The notes below the pieces were generated by a model. The model was not told the DNA's origin and did no database searches. It saw nothing but the letters and a program-made list of their open reading frames with translations. A stretch of DNA of 64,000 nt from Bradyrhizobium sp. Rc3b (GTDB lineage Bacteria; Pseudomonadota; Alphaproteobacteria; Rhizobiales; Xanthobacteraceae), in NCBI RefSeq assembly GCF_900114915.1, contig NZ_FOUS01000002.1, positions 496,001-560,000 of the forward strand. Reading direction: 5' to 3'. This document shows, piece by piece, positions 10,540-18,416 of the stretch (positions are counted from its first letter, which is position 1; every line of letters begins with the position of its first letter). A program made the translations under genes and the position numbers.

Positions 10540-10653
10540 CGTAGGGTGCGCAAAGCTTCCGCTCGAGGAGCGAAGCGGATGCGTTCCCACCATATCTCGC
10601 GATCTTGAAAGAGATCGTGGGCACGGCGCAAGCGCGCCTTTGCCCACCCTACG
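10540..10653. repeat. TAGGGTGGGC palindrome family, copy 2
   Basis: Left end CGTAGGGTGCGCAAAGC and right end GCCTTTGCCCACCCTACG, with inner segments GATCTTGAAAGAGATC and GTGGGCACGGCGCAAGCG. It is the same family as the copies at 9483 and 55249 but carries one change in the left arm (GTGCGC for GTGGGC) and a longer centre. Confidence 0.8.
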
Positions 10654-10682
10654 AGAGCTGCGCTCGCAATGACGAGGATGGG

Positions 10683-11054
10683 CTAGTGGGGCAAATGGTT
10701 CGCCGAGCCCTGCACGATCAGGCCCGCGTCATTCACCCGCAGATATTCGCAGATCTTCTTGCCGCGCTCGTTCGCGTAGAACACCACGACGCTATCAGGG
10801 CTGACGAACAATTCGATCAGCGAAAAATGCAGCTCCGGCACCAGCCCGAGCGCTTTCCCCCAATAGGCGCGCAAAGCGTCCTTGCCGCGCACGGTGCCGC
10901 TCGCGTCGAAGCCCAGCATGGGGATCCGGTCCGAGGTCATCAATGCGGCCTCGTCATAGAGCGCGAGCACGCGCTCGAGATCGCGCGCGTTCCAGGCCTC
11001 GACCCAGGTCCGGCCGAGGGCGGCAAGCGTTGATGGCTGATGATGCTGTGGCAT
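10683..11054 (-). CDS. SnoaL/NTF2-like protein
   Basis: A 123-residue protein of the NTF2 fold. The N-terminal helix [26 protein letters not shown] is the typical start of this family (helix, then the strand entering the cavity), followed by [17 protein letters not shown] and the beta sheet [26 protein letters not shown]. Members are small enzymes or ligand-binding proteins; no catalytic acid is diagnostic here. The ATG at 11054 has GGGAG about seven bases upstream; an earlier in-frame ATG would add 13 residues that do not fit the family. It diverges from guaA. Confidence 0.82.
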   Translation of the reverse strand: MPQHHQPSTLAALGRTWVEAWNARDLERVLALYDEAALMTSDRIPMLGFDASGTVRGKDALRAYWGKALGLVPELHFSLIELFVSPDSVVVFYANERGKKICEYLRVNDAGLIVQGSANHLPH

Positions 11055-11201
11055 GGCGTTCTCCCTGATCTGCCCATGTTTGAGAGTGGGCATAATAGGT
11101 CAATAATACTTACCTATATCGATTTGTCCATGCCCAAAGAAGCATGTGGGCGCGCCGCCACCGCGGTTGCGGCTGGCCCGCGCGTCGCGTATCTGCTGGC
11201 C

Positions 11202-12800
11202 ATGACAGCAGCACAGAACGACCGCTCCGCGTCGACGCCCTCGGTGGCCTCGGCGCACGACAAGATTCTCATCGTCGACTTCGGCAGCCAGGTGACGCAG
11301 CTGATCGCGCGTCGCGTGCGCGAGGACGGCGTCTATTGCGAGATCGTCCCTTTCAACAAGGCCGAAGCCGCCTTCAATGAGATGAAGCCGAAGGCGGTGA
11401 TCCTCTCGGGCGGCCCCGAGTCGGTCCACGAGGCCGGCTCGCCTCGCGCCCCGCAAGCGATCTTCGATTCCGGCGTGCCCGTGATGGGCATCTGCTACGG
11501 CCAGATGACCATGGCGGCCCAGCTCGGCGGCGAGGTCGAGGGTGGCCATCACCGCGAATTCGGCCGCGCCGATGTCGAGGTGAAGGCGCCGAGCAAGCTG
11601 TTCGAGGACGTCTGGTCATCGGGCGGCAAGAACCAGGTCTGGATGAGCCACGGCGACCGCATCACCAAGATGCCGCCGGGCTTCTCGGTCGCCGGCACCT
11701 CGCCGAACGCGCCGTTCGCGATCATCCAGGACGAGAAGCGCAAATATTACGGCCTGATGTTCCACCCCGAAGTGGTGCACACGCCCGACGGCGCAAAACT
11801 CATCCGCAACTTCGTACGCAAGATCGCAGGGCTCACCGGCGACTGGACCATGCGCGCCTTCCGCGAGGAGGAGATCGCCAAGATCCGCGCCCAGGTCGGC
11901 AAGGGCAAGGTGATCTGCGGCCTCTCCGGCGGCGTCGATTCCGCGGTCGCTGCCGTGCTGATCCATGAGGCGATCGGCGACCAGCTCACCTGCGTCTTCG
12001 TCGATCACGGCCTGCTCCGCCTCGACGAAGCCAAGACCGTGGTCGACCTGTTCCGCCACCACTACAACATCCCGCTCGTGCACGTGGACGCCTCGAAGCA
12101 ATTCTTGGGCGAGCTCGAAGGCGTCACCGATCCCGAAACCAAGCGCAAGACCATCGGCCGCCTGTTCATCGAGGTGTTCGAGCAGGAAGCCAAGAAGATC
12201 GGCGGCGCCGACTTCCTCGCGCAAGGCACGCTCTATCCCGACGTGATCGAGAGCGTCTCCTTCACCGGCGGACCTTCAGTCACCATCAAGTCGCACCACA
12301 ATGTCGGCGGTCTGCCCGAGCGCATGAACATGAAGCTCGTCGAGCCCTTGCGCGAGCTGTTCAAGGACGAGGTGCGCAAGCTCGGCCGCGAGCTCGGCCT
12401 GCCCGAAATCTTCGTCGGCCGCCACCCGTTCCCGGGCCCGGGCCTCGCCATCCGCTGCCCCGGCGACATCACCCGCGACAAGCTCGACATCCTGCGCAAG
12501 GCCGACGCCGTCTACATCGACCAGATCCGCAAGCACGGCCTCTACGACGAAATCTGGCAGGCCTTTGCCGTGCTGCTCCCGGTCAAGACGGTGGGCGTCA
12601 TGGGCGACGGCCGCACATATGACTATGTGGTCGGCCTGCGCGCCGTCACCTCCACCGACGGCATGACCGCGGACTTCTACCAGTTCGACATGAAGTTCTT
12701 AGGGGAGACCGCCACGCGCATCATCAACGAGGTGAAGGGCGTGAACCGGGTGGTGTACGATGTGACGAGCAAACCGCCCGGGACGATTGAGTGGGAGTAG
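11202..12800 (+). CDS. guaA: GMP synthase (glutamine-hydrolysing)
   Basis: Converts XMP, ATP and glutamine to GMP in the cytosol. About 532 residues in the usual order: class I glutamine amidotransferase with GICYGQM (nucleophile Cys) and MFHPEVVHT (catalytic His-Glu), then the ATP-pyrophosphatase domain with the P-loop [13 protein letters not shown], then the dimerisation domain ending KPPGTIEWE. The start at 11202 gives 19 residues before [13 protein letters not shown], near family length; in-frame starts further upstream add unrelated residues. Its 3' end is followed after ten bases by an AT-richer three-gene cassette. The 3' end of guaA is a known integration site for genomic islands in other bacteria. 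Confidence 0.97.
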   Translation: MTAAQNDRSASTPSVASAHDKILIVDFGSQVTQLIARRVREDGVYCEIVPFNKAEAAFNEMKPKAVILSGGPESVHEAGSPRAPQAIFDSGVPVMGICYGQMTMAAQLGGEVEGGHHREFGRADVEVKAPSKLFEDVWSSGGKNQVWMSHGDRITKMPPGFSVAGTSPNAPFAIIQDEKRKYYGLMFHPEVVHTPDGAKLIRNFVRKIAGLTGDWTMRAFREEEIAKIRAQVGKGKVICGLSGGVDSAVAAVLIHEAIGDQLTCVFVDHGLLRLDEAKTVVDLFRHHYNIPLVHVDASKQFLGELEGVTDPETKRKTIGRLFIEVFEQEAKKIGGADFLAQGTLYPDVIESVSFTGGPSVTIKSHHNVGGLPERMNMKLVEPLRELFKDEVRKLGRELGLPEIFVGRHPFPGPGLAIRCPGDITRDKLDILRKADAVYIDQIRKHGLYDEIWQAFAVLLPVKTVGVMGDGRTYDYVVGLRAVTSTDGMTADFYQFDMKFLGETATRIINEVKGVNRVVYDVTSKPPGTIEWE

Positions 12801-12810
12801 GGGACTAACA

Positions 12811-13506
12811 GTGGCATGCTCGAGAGGCGCGGCTTCTCCTGACGCACACACGCAGCGACGATTATTCGCCGCGTCGGGCGGATATTGTCAGAACCCCGAA
12901 TGCGCTCGCGAACTCTTCGTCGAGTATGACAAGAAGTTCTTCCACGTCGCAGAAATGGCGCATGTATTTGCTGCGAATGATTTTGGTCCCCGGGCAAACG
13001 CCGAGCTGAGTGCTGAAGATCGAGGTGCTTTTGAAAATTTAATCCTGCTCTGCTCACTCTGTCACACTAAAATTGACAAGGTCCCTGAGGTCTATACAGA
13101 TCGGGTCGTTTCGGGTTGGAAGAGAGTCCACGCGGAAAAGCTTCGTTCGTTATTCGGAGTCACGGTATTCGCGAAACGAGCTGACGCGCGAGCTGCCATA
13201 GAAGGCCTCCTCCGCGAGAACCATTACATCTTTGAAGAGTATGGCCCTCAAATCGAGGCAGCGCAGAATCCGGAAAGTGGTGCGGCTGAGCGCTGGAGGC
13301 GCAAAGTTCTTGAGAAGATTATTCCAAATAACATGAGGGTGCTTGCTCAGGTCGATGCAAATAGACATCTGCTAGGGGGCGACGAAGCTGACACAGTCGA
13401 GAAGTTTCGACAGCATGTTGATGATCTGCAAGCCCGTCACCTGCACGGATATCAGGAGGGCGCAACCCGGTTTCCGGCAGAGATGGCCGAATTGTTGAGG
13501 GATTAG
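12811..13506 (+). CDS. HNH endonuclease, first gene of a three-gene cassette
   Basis: About 231 residues. The N-terminal 90 residues are a zinc-type HNH domain: C26-x4-C31, then FFHVAEMAHVFA (H45, H51), then ENLILLCSLCHTKID (N76, C81, C84, H85). The spacing and the DFGPRAN stretch match the HNH class fused to sensor or effector domains in several bacterial defence systems. The remaining 140 residues are mostly helical and not recognised; they are too short for a SAVED domain. A GTG at 12811 is preferred because AGGGG lies eight bases upstream; the frame also opens at a TTG inside guaA. The next gene starts two bases after its stop. Codon use (ATT, AAT, AGA, CTT) is clearly AT-richer than in guaA. 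Confidence 0.8.
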   Translation: MACSRGAASPDAHTQRRLFAASGGYCQNPECARELFVEYDKKFFHVAEMAHVFAANDFGPRANAELSAEDRGAFENLILLCSLCHTKIDKVPEVYTDRVVSGWKRVHAEKLRSLFGVTVFAKRADARAAIEGLLRENHYIFEEYGPQIEAAQNPESGAAERWRRKVLEKIIPNNMRVLAQVDANRHLLGGDEADTVEKFRQHVDDLQARHLHGYQEGATRFPAEMAELLRD

Positions 13507-13508
13507 GC

Positions 13509-14165
13509 GTGGCCGGAGACGAGGGCATCGCTAAATGGATTGTGGAGAGGCTGCAGAACGATCAGCAGTTCACGGCAGTTAACGCGGTAGGTGGTGGGTA
13601 TCTTGAGATTGTCCGCAAGGATCACTCTCCGTTTACTGCGGCGGCGATTGGGATTCGGGGCGTCGTGTTGCCGGATCATGTTGCTCCCTTGTTCGGCGGA
13701 GTACGGTCGCCTCAGTTTGTTGTGAACGTGCCATCTAAAGTAATTTGGTCGGGGCCTGCGATTGGGATTATTCACGGTGCACCAGCAGCTTTCGGCACGC
13801 TTGGTGAATTAGGGCGCGCAGCCCGCGACGAAGACGTTAGCTCTTATAGACACCGAGAGTACAAATTTTTCGAGAGAGCCTTCGAGCAGCACGGTGCTGT
13901 CCGCGCTGTAGAGCGCCTATATGATCGGGTCTTCAAGCTTCATCGGTATCGTGGTCTTAAGGCTATAACCGTAGTTCTCGTCGATGCTTATGATATGTCT
14001 GCTGAGGATGTTCGAAATGCGCGAGAGACCTATGGGAGGTTCGATGCTGCAGTTAAGATCAGTAGCTATGGCTCAATCACGACCGCCGCAAAAGAGGCCG
14101 CCGCATCGATGGAAGCTGAGGCATTTAAGTTCGGCGATCTGATGGGAAGGCTTAACAAGGCGTGA
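13509..14165 (+). CDS. Unknown protein, second gene of the HNH cassette
   Basis: A 218-residue soluble protein that I cannot assign. It starts with an amphipathic helix (GIAKWIVERLQNDQQF), then a beta-rich region (AAAIGIRGVVLPDHVAPLF and SPQFVVNVPSKVIWSGPAIGIIHG). A helical region follows (RAFEQHGAVRAVERLYDRVF), then a strand-turn-helix (LKAITVVLVDAYDMSAED). The motif RVFKLH (140-145) formally fits R-x4-H of HEPN RNases, but the surrounding fold does not look like HEPN, so I do not call it. GTG start two bases after the HNH stop; its last four bases overlap the start of the next gene, which argues for one translationally coupled operon. Codon use is AT-rich like its partners. Confidence 0.6.
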   Translation: MAGDEGIAKWIVERLQNDQQFTAVNAVGGGYLEIVRKDHSPFTAAAIGIRGVVLPDHVAPLFGGVRSPQFVVNVPSKVIWSGPAIGIIHGAPAAFGTLGELGRAARDEDVSSYRHREYKFFERAFEQHGAVRAVERLYDRVFKLHRYRGLKAITVVLVDAYDMSAEDVRNARETYGRFDAAVKISSYGSITTAAKEAAASMEAEAFKFGDLMGRLNKA

Positions 14166-14449
14166 CAAACGACGAGCTTATGTCTGCGATAAGGGGCCTA
14201 GCCCGAAGGACGAATGCGCACGTTGGTGACGCTCGTTGGTATCTTTTTGGATCCGCGCAGCAGAGTTTGAACGACGCGTTGGACATAGATTTACTCATTG
14301 TATGTGAGACGGATAGTGCTGCGGACGCGATACGCCGTGCTGTTGATGTCGATCAGTTTGGCCGGCCGCTGCACCTCTCTATATTGACCCAGGAGGAAGA
14401 AGCCGAGGTGCAGTTTGTGCAGAACCAGGCGTGCACAGAAGTCCTTTAA
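14162..14449 (+). CDS. Minimal nucleotidyltransferase (MNT-like), third gene of the HNH cassette
   Basis: A 95-residue Pol-beta-type nucleotidyltransferase core. The motif LFGSAQQSLNDALDIDLLIV has the Gly-Ser (30-31) and the two metal-binding aspartates (D41, D43) in the family spacing GS-x9-D-x-D. The position where a third carboxylate is expected reads PLHLSIL (69-75), so the third acidic residue may be missing. Such short MNT proteins usually modify a partner protein or RNA, as in HEPN-MNT toxin-antitoxin pairs; at 95 residues it is far too small for a CD-NTase. The GTG start overlaps the stop of the previous gene (GTGA). The partner here is not an obvious HEPN protein. Confidence 0.7.
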   Translation: MTNDELMSAIRGLARRTNAHVGDARWYLFGSAQQSLNDALDIDLLIVCETDSAADAIRRAVDVDQFGRPLHLSILTQEEEAEVQFVQNQACTEVL

Positions 14450-14563
14450 TTTGCCCGCATTGTTCTTCGGAGGGCGAACTTCGATTTTCGAGTCTCGTGC
14501 CAATGTTCGTTACTCCGCTCTGTTCTGATGAGGACATCCAATCGGCTACTCGGAATTGTTTCT

Positions 14564-15823
14564 ATGTTCGTCGCCACTACACGCACCGAATCTTCGCCAT
14601 CCGTCACTACCACCGACCCCGAAACCCTCGGCTGGATGCGCGGCTTCCCGCCATCCCCCGACCGCCTCATCACCTTCCAGGACGGCTCCTTTCGCAGTTT
14701 CCCCGAACTGCGCTGGGCCTGGAGCAACATCCGCCAACTCGTGCCGACCGTGAATGTCTGGCGCGGGGCGGGACCTGCGTCGCCTCTGCCGCGTGCGGAG
14801 CAGGACATCGGCGCGGTCGCCTCGACCACGATGGACGGCCGGCCCATGACCTTCGACAAGATGCTGGAGGAGACCTACACCGACGGCATCGCGGTGTTGC
14901 ATCGGGGCAAGCTGATCTATGAGCGCTATTTCGGCGCCTTGAAGCCGCACAAGCCGCATATCGGGATGTCCGTGACCAAGTCGCTCACCGGCGTGCTCGC
15001 CGGCATTCTCGTCAGCGAGGGCAAGCTCGATCCGCAGGCCCCGGTCACCAACTATGTGCCGGAGCTGAAGACAAGTGCGTTCGGCGATGCGCGCGTGCAC
15101 GAGGTCATGGATATGACCACGGGGCTGCTCTACACCGAGGTCTATACCGATGAGAATTCGGATGTGTGGGGCCTGCGGCGCGCCAACGGCATGGCGCCGA
15201 TCCCGCCGGATTACGAAGGCGCGACCACGATCTTTGACTTTCTCGTCGCGCAGAAGAAGCAGGGCGAGCACGGCAAGGCCTTTGCCTACAAGACCGTCAA
15301 TACCGACGTGCTCGCGTGGATCATCAGGCGCGCGAGCGGCCTGACGCTGGCGGATCTGTTGTCTGAGCGGATCTGGCAGCCGATGGGTGCGGAGGAGGAT
15401 GCGTATTATCACGTCGATCGCATCGGCACCGAAAGCGGCGGCGGCGGTCTCTCCACGACCTTGCGCGATCTCGCCCGCTTCGGCGAGATCATGCGTAATC
15501 ACGGCCGCTTCAACGGCCGCCAGATCATGCCCTCGCAAGTGGTCGAGGACATCGCGCGCGGCGGCGATCCCGAAAAGTTCAGGCCGGCCGGCTATCCCAC
15601 GCTGCCGGGCGCGTCCTACCGCAATCAATGGTGGGTTACGCACAACGCGCACGGCGCCTACATGGCGCGCGGCGTCTACGGCCAGGGCATCTATGTCGAT
15701 CCCAAAGCCGAGATGGTGATCGCGCGCTACGCCTCACACCCGGTCGCGGGCAACGCCGCCAACGACCCCGTCACGCTGCCGGCCTACATGGCGCTGGCGA
15801 AGGCGCTGATGGCGGGCGGGTAG
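14564..15823 (+). CDS. Serine hydrolase of the beta-lactamase / 6-aminohexanoate-dimer hydrolase type
   Basis: About 419 residues of the class C beta-lactamase-like fold. The nucleophile motif is SVTKSLTGVLAG (S-x-x-K), the second motif is YKTVNTDVLAWI, and GGGGLSTTLRDLARFGEIM is the typical later segment. The closest known arrangement is NylB-like amide hydrolases, but the substrate is unknown. No signal peptide is seen, so it is probably cytosolic. The start is uncertain: the ATG at 14564 lacks a ribosome site, and the sequence just before it has the AT-rich character of the preceding cassette. Host-like codon use begins a few codons in, so the original upstream region may have been replaced. 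Confidence 0.82.
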   Translation: MFVATTRTESSPSVTTTDPETLGWMRGFPPSPDRLITFQDGSFRSFPELRWAWSNIRQLVPTVNVWRGAGPASPLPRAEQDIGAVASTTMDGRPMTFDKMLEETYTDGIAVLHRGKLIYERYFGALKPHKPHIGMSVTKSLTGVLAGILVSEGKLDPQAPVTNYVPELKTSAFGDARVHEVMDMTTGLLYTEVYTDENSDVWGLRRANGMAPIPPDYEGATTIFDFLVAQKKQGEHGKAFAYKTVNTDVLAWIIRRASGLTLADLLSERIWQPMGAEEDAYYHVDRIGTESGGGGLSTTLRDLARFGEIMRNHGRFNGRQIMPSQVVEDIARGGDPEKFRPAGYPTLPGASYRNQWWVTHNAHGAYMARGVYGQGIYVDPKAEMVIARYASHPVAGNAANDPVTLPAYMALAKALMAGG

Positions 15824-15852
15824 GGGCGTCGCACCGCCGACGCAGCTTCACA

Positions 15853-15874
15853 AATATAAGAGTTGACTTATATT
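15853..15874. promoter_or_regulatory. Palindromic operator, probably for the ArsR-type regulator
   Basis: Arms AATATAAG and CTTATATT are exact reverse complements around the 6-base centre AGTTGA. The centre and right arm contain TTGACT (15863-15868), a good -35 hexamer, with TATTCA 18 bases further on as a possible -10. The site is 49 bases before the SRPBCC-ArsR operon, fitting autorepression by the ArsR protein encoded there. Confidence 0.65.
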
Positions 15875-15922
15875 AGCGTAGGCCGGTATTCATCCTCGAC
15901 CGCAATGATCGGGAGGAATGCC

Positions 15923-16585
15923 ATGCAGATCGACGTCGCCAGGGTGTTGGGGCTTGTCACGCGCTCGGTGCGCAACTTCGAGAAAGACGGCAAGCCCGCG
16001 AGTGTCGTGACACTGACGCGGCTCTATGACACTAGCGTGGACGATCTCTGGGACGCTGTGACAAGCACGGAACGCATTCCGCGCTGGTTCCTAGCAGTGG
16101 AGGGCGACCTCGAGCTCGGCGGACGGTACCAGCTCAAGGGCAATGCCGGCGGCACCATCACGGCGTGCACGCCGCCGACGCATTTTGCAGCGACGTGGGA
16201 ATTTGCAGGTGCGGTGAGCTGGATCGACGTCAGGCTGGCGGCCGAACGAGGTCAGGCGCGTTTGACGCTTGAGCACATTGCGACCATCGAGGATCATTGG
16301 AATCAGTTCGGCCCTGGCGCGGTGGGGATCGGTTGGGATCTCGCCCTCGCGGGACTCGAGCGATATGTTGCGACCGGCGCATCGGTCGACCATGAGACGG
16401 CCGAGGCGTGGATGGCATCGCCCGAGGGCAAGGACTTCATGACGAGCAGCGGCGAGTTTTGGCGCGCGGCGCATGTCGCAAGCGGGGTCGACCCTGACGA
16501 GGCGAAGCAGCGCTCCGATCGCACCATCGCGTTCTATCGTGGCGAGATGCCGCCCGACATCGCTCATCCCGGCGCAGGAAGCTGA
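15923..16585 (+). CDS. SRPBCC (AHSA1-like) domain protein
   Basis: About 220 residues. The segment VTLTRLYDTSVDDLWDAVTSTERIPRWFLAVEGDLELGGRY is the classic start of the AHSA1/START-like fold, including the conserved R-W-F after the first long helix and the G-G-R-Y turn. Such proteins carry a hydrophobic cavity for lipids or aromatic compounds. A C-terminal helical extension (from about residue 150) is present. The ATG at 15923 has GGGAGG seven bases before it. The stop and the ATG of the next gene, an ArsR-type regulator, share a base (TGATG), a pairing common in this family, which suggests regulation by the downstream protein. Confidence 0.88.
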   Translation: MQIDVARVLGLVTRSVRNFEKDGKPASVVTLTRLYDTSVDDLWDAVTSTERIPRWFLAVEGDLELGGRYQLKGNAGGTITACTPPTHFAATWEFAGAVSWIDVRLAAERGQARLTLEHIATIEDHWNQFGPGAVGIGWDLALAGLERYVATGASVDHETAEAWMASPEGKDFMTSSGEFWRAAHVASGVDPDEAKQRSDRTIAFYRGEMPPDIAHPGAGS

Positions 16586-16947
16586 TGCAAATCTTCGAGG
16601 TCCTCGCCGATCCGGTGCGCCGCCGCATCCTCGAGCTGCTCGGCCAAACCGAAATGGCGTCGGGTGAGATCGTCGAAGCGATCGGCGCCGAGTTCGGCAT
16701 CACCCAGGCGGCGGTCTCGCAGCACCTCAAGGTGCTGCGCGAGAGCGGCTTTGCGACGGTTCGGGCGGAGGCGCAGAGGCGCCTCTATTCGGTCGACGTC
16801 GCCGGGCTGCGCGCGGTGGATGCGTGGATCGGCCAGTTCCGGAATTTCTGGGAGCCGAAGCTCGACGCGCTGGCAACCGAGATCGCGCGCGGCAAGCGCG
16901 CGCGTCGTCACGCGCCCATCACCAAGCGGGGTGGCAAGAGGGCGTGA
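16585..16947 (+). CDS. ArsR-family transcriptional regulator
   Basis: A 120-residue winged helix protein. The N-terminal FEVLADPVRRRILELLGQTEMASGEIVEAIG and the recognition helix TQAAVSQHLKVLRESGFA match the ArsR/SmtB pattern, and RRLYSVDVAGLRAVDAWI is the wing and the following helix. No metal-binding Cys pair is present in the recognition helix, so this is the non-metal SRPBCC-linked type. It starts on the last base of the SRPBCC stop codon and probably represses its own operon through the palindrome at 15853-15874. Confidence 0.92.
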   Translation: MQIFEVLADPVRRRILELLGQTEMASGEIVEAIGAEFGITQAAVSQHLKVLRESGFATVRAEAQRRLYSVDVAGLRAVDAWIGQFRNFWEPKLDALATEIARGKRARRHAPITKRGGKRA

Positions 16948-16985
16948 ACACGCGATGCGCGGAGTGGAAGCCACTTCGCCCTTGG

Positions 16986-17154
16986 CCATCCTTCGAGACG
17001 CCCGCCATTGGCGGGCCCTCAGGATGAGGACCGAATGCGTTACGCTCGTTTCAACGGGCACCCATGCCGATTAGCCTCATCCTGAGGGACCGCCACCGGG
17101 TCCGCGCAAGGCGCGGCCCGATGACAGGCTCCGCGGTCGTCTCGAAGGACGAGG
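16986..17154. repeat. Long intergenic palindromic repeat
   Basis: The gap after the ArsR gene holds an inverted repeat of about 169 bases. The outer arms are CCATCCTTCGAGACG and CGTCTCGAAGGACGAGG, and the inner arms are CCCTCAGGATGAGG and CCTCATCCTGAGGG. This is a third sequence type of rhizobial intergenic palindrome in the window. It may insulate the ArsR operon from the convergent deformylase gene. Confidence 0.75.
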
Positions 17155-17220
17155 CGTGCGCCGAGGTCGCAGTAACCGGCTTACACGCCACAGCCGCCGC
17201 GCGAGCGAGCAGCGCAACCA

Positions 17221-17721
17221 TTACGAATTCCGGGCCATCTTCTCGTACTTCTTCACCAGCCGTTCCCGCTTCAGCCGCGACAGCCGCTGGATCCAGAACA
17301 GGCCGTCGAGCTGATCGATCTCGTGCTGGTGGCACACGGCGCGCAAGCCCTCCGAGTCCTCGCTTTGCGCGTTGCCGTCGAGATCGTGATAGCTGATCCG
17401 CACGCGCGCGTGGCGCTGTACCTCGTCGTTGACCCCCGGCATCGAGACGCTGCCTTCGCGGTGCTGGATCATCTCGGGTGAAGCCCATTCAATGACCGGA
17501 TTGACGTAGGTGAGGGGGCCGTCCCTGGCGTCGAGCTCGAGCACGACGAGGCGCAAGGGCACGCCGATATGCGGCGCGGTGATGCCGATGCCGGGCGCAG
17601 CACGCATGGTCTCCAGCAGGTCCGCCGCCAGCTCGCGCAAGCCGTCGTCGAATGCGGTGACGGGGCGTGCCGGCATTGCCAGCCGGCGGTCGGGATAGCG
17701 GATGATGGGACGGATGGTCAC
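17221..17721 (-). CDS. Peptide deformylase-like protein with degenerate active site
   Basis: A 166-residue protein of the deformylase fold. All three active-site motifs align, but each has changes: motif 1 reads GIGITAPH (44-51) where GxGxAAxQ is usual, motif 2 reads EGSVS (89-93) instead of EGCLS, and motif 3 reads HEIDQ (133-137) instead of HEIDH. Two of the three metal ligands (Cys and the second His) are therefore absent. It is unlikely to be the housekeeping deformylase and may have another hydrolytic or a binding role. The GTG at 17721 lies 17 bases after the MAPEG stop, so both form one operon. Related forms with TAPH occur in other alphaproteobacteria. Confidence 0.8.
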   Translation of the reverse strand: MTIRPIIRYPDRRLAMPARPVTAFDDGLRELAADLLETMRAAPGIGITAPHIGVPLRLVVLELDARDGPLTYVNPVIEWASPEMIQHREGSVSMPGVNDEVQRHARVRISYHDLDGNAQSEDSEGLRAVCHQHEIDQLDGLFWIQRLSRLKRERLVKKYEKMARNS

Positions 17722-17738
17722 GATCGGATCCCGCCGCT

Positions 17739-18143
17739 TCAACGCGCCACGAAAGGGGCGACCAGGACGCCAAGCATGCCAAAGCTGGCGATGTTCCAGA
17801 ACAGTGAGCGGATGAGGGGGATGCCGGAGATGTAAAGCACGGTGTAGCCGATGCGTCCGCCGAGATAGGCGATCGATCCCCAATAGGTCAGCCCGTTGTG
17901 AACGCCTGCAACGAGAGCGATGAGGATCGCGGCCGCAAAGAACGGAAATGTCTCCATGTAGTTGCGGAAATTCCGGTTGATGCGGCCGGGGACGGGATTG
18001 AGCGGCGGCATCTCGATATCGCGCGGGCTCGCAGCCCATTTGAGGCCGTACTGCACGTTTGCAGCTTGTGCGGCCGCAACGAGTTGAACGAAGCCCCAAA
18101 TGATCGCGGCCGCCAGCATCCACGCTTCGAAACTGATCCTCAT
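17739..18143 (-). CDS. MAPEG family membrane protein (second copy)
   Basis: A 134-residue membrane protein with four hydrophobic segments: AWMLAAAIIWGFVQLVAAA, then FPFFAAAILIALVAG, GRIGYTVLYISGIPL and ASFGMLGVLVAPF. The stretch RNFRNYMETFPFFAA matches the conserved N-x-x-E-x-F pattern of the bacterial MAPEG subgroup. It resembles the protein at 7731-8153 in topology but not closely in sequence. The start at 18143 is followed directly by the first membrane helix; an upstream in-frame start adds 11 residues. It is co-directional with, and 17 bases before, the deformylase-like gene. Confidence 0.82.
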   Translation of the reverse strand: MRISFEAWMLAAAIIWGFVQLVAAAQAANVQYGLKWAASPRDIEMPPLNPVPGRINRNFRNYMETFPFFAAAILIALVAGVHNGLTYWGSIAYLGGRIGYTVLYISGIPLIRSLFWNIASFGMLGVLVAPFVAR

Positions 18144-18416
18144 TGTGTCCTCTTTCAATGCTGTCCTGGCTACCATGATTGCTGCCGGGATGCCGATGTT
18201 TTGCCCGACGAGTCAAATCGCGGCTTGCCGTCGAGAGCCACCGGCAGCTCGTTTCATGCGCCCGTTAAGTCCTTGATCCCGCAGGGGCCGGCTACTGTGC
18301 ATGGGGGTGTTTTCGCGATTTTTGTTGGTGGCTCCCGTAAAAACTTCCGTGATGCTGTCGGTGGCCGCGGTTCCCAATCGTCTTCCACTCAGACAAGATG
18401 ATCTCGGGAGACAAAG

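Noticed and set aside
13926..13943. HEPN ribonuclease motif (RVFKLH) in the middle cassette protein
   Set aside because: R-x4-H alone is too weak; the surrounding predicted strands do not match the all-helical HEPN fold.
12811..14449. CBASS operon (CD-NTase plus Cap5 HNH-SAVED)
   Set aside because: The nucleotidyltransferase has only 95 residues and the HNH protein lacks room for a SAVED domain; the third protein matches no CBASS component known to me.
12760..14570. Attachment-site direct repeats flanking the cassette
   Set aside because: I compared the guaA 3' end with the sequence around 14450-14570 and saw no convincing repeated core; no integrase gene is present.
14431..14922. Open frame with a CPHC motif after the cassette
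   Set aside because: Only the first 40 or so codons have cassette-like composition; beyond that it is a shadow of the serine hydrolase gene. At most it is a truncated remnant.
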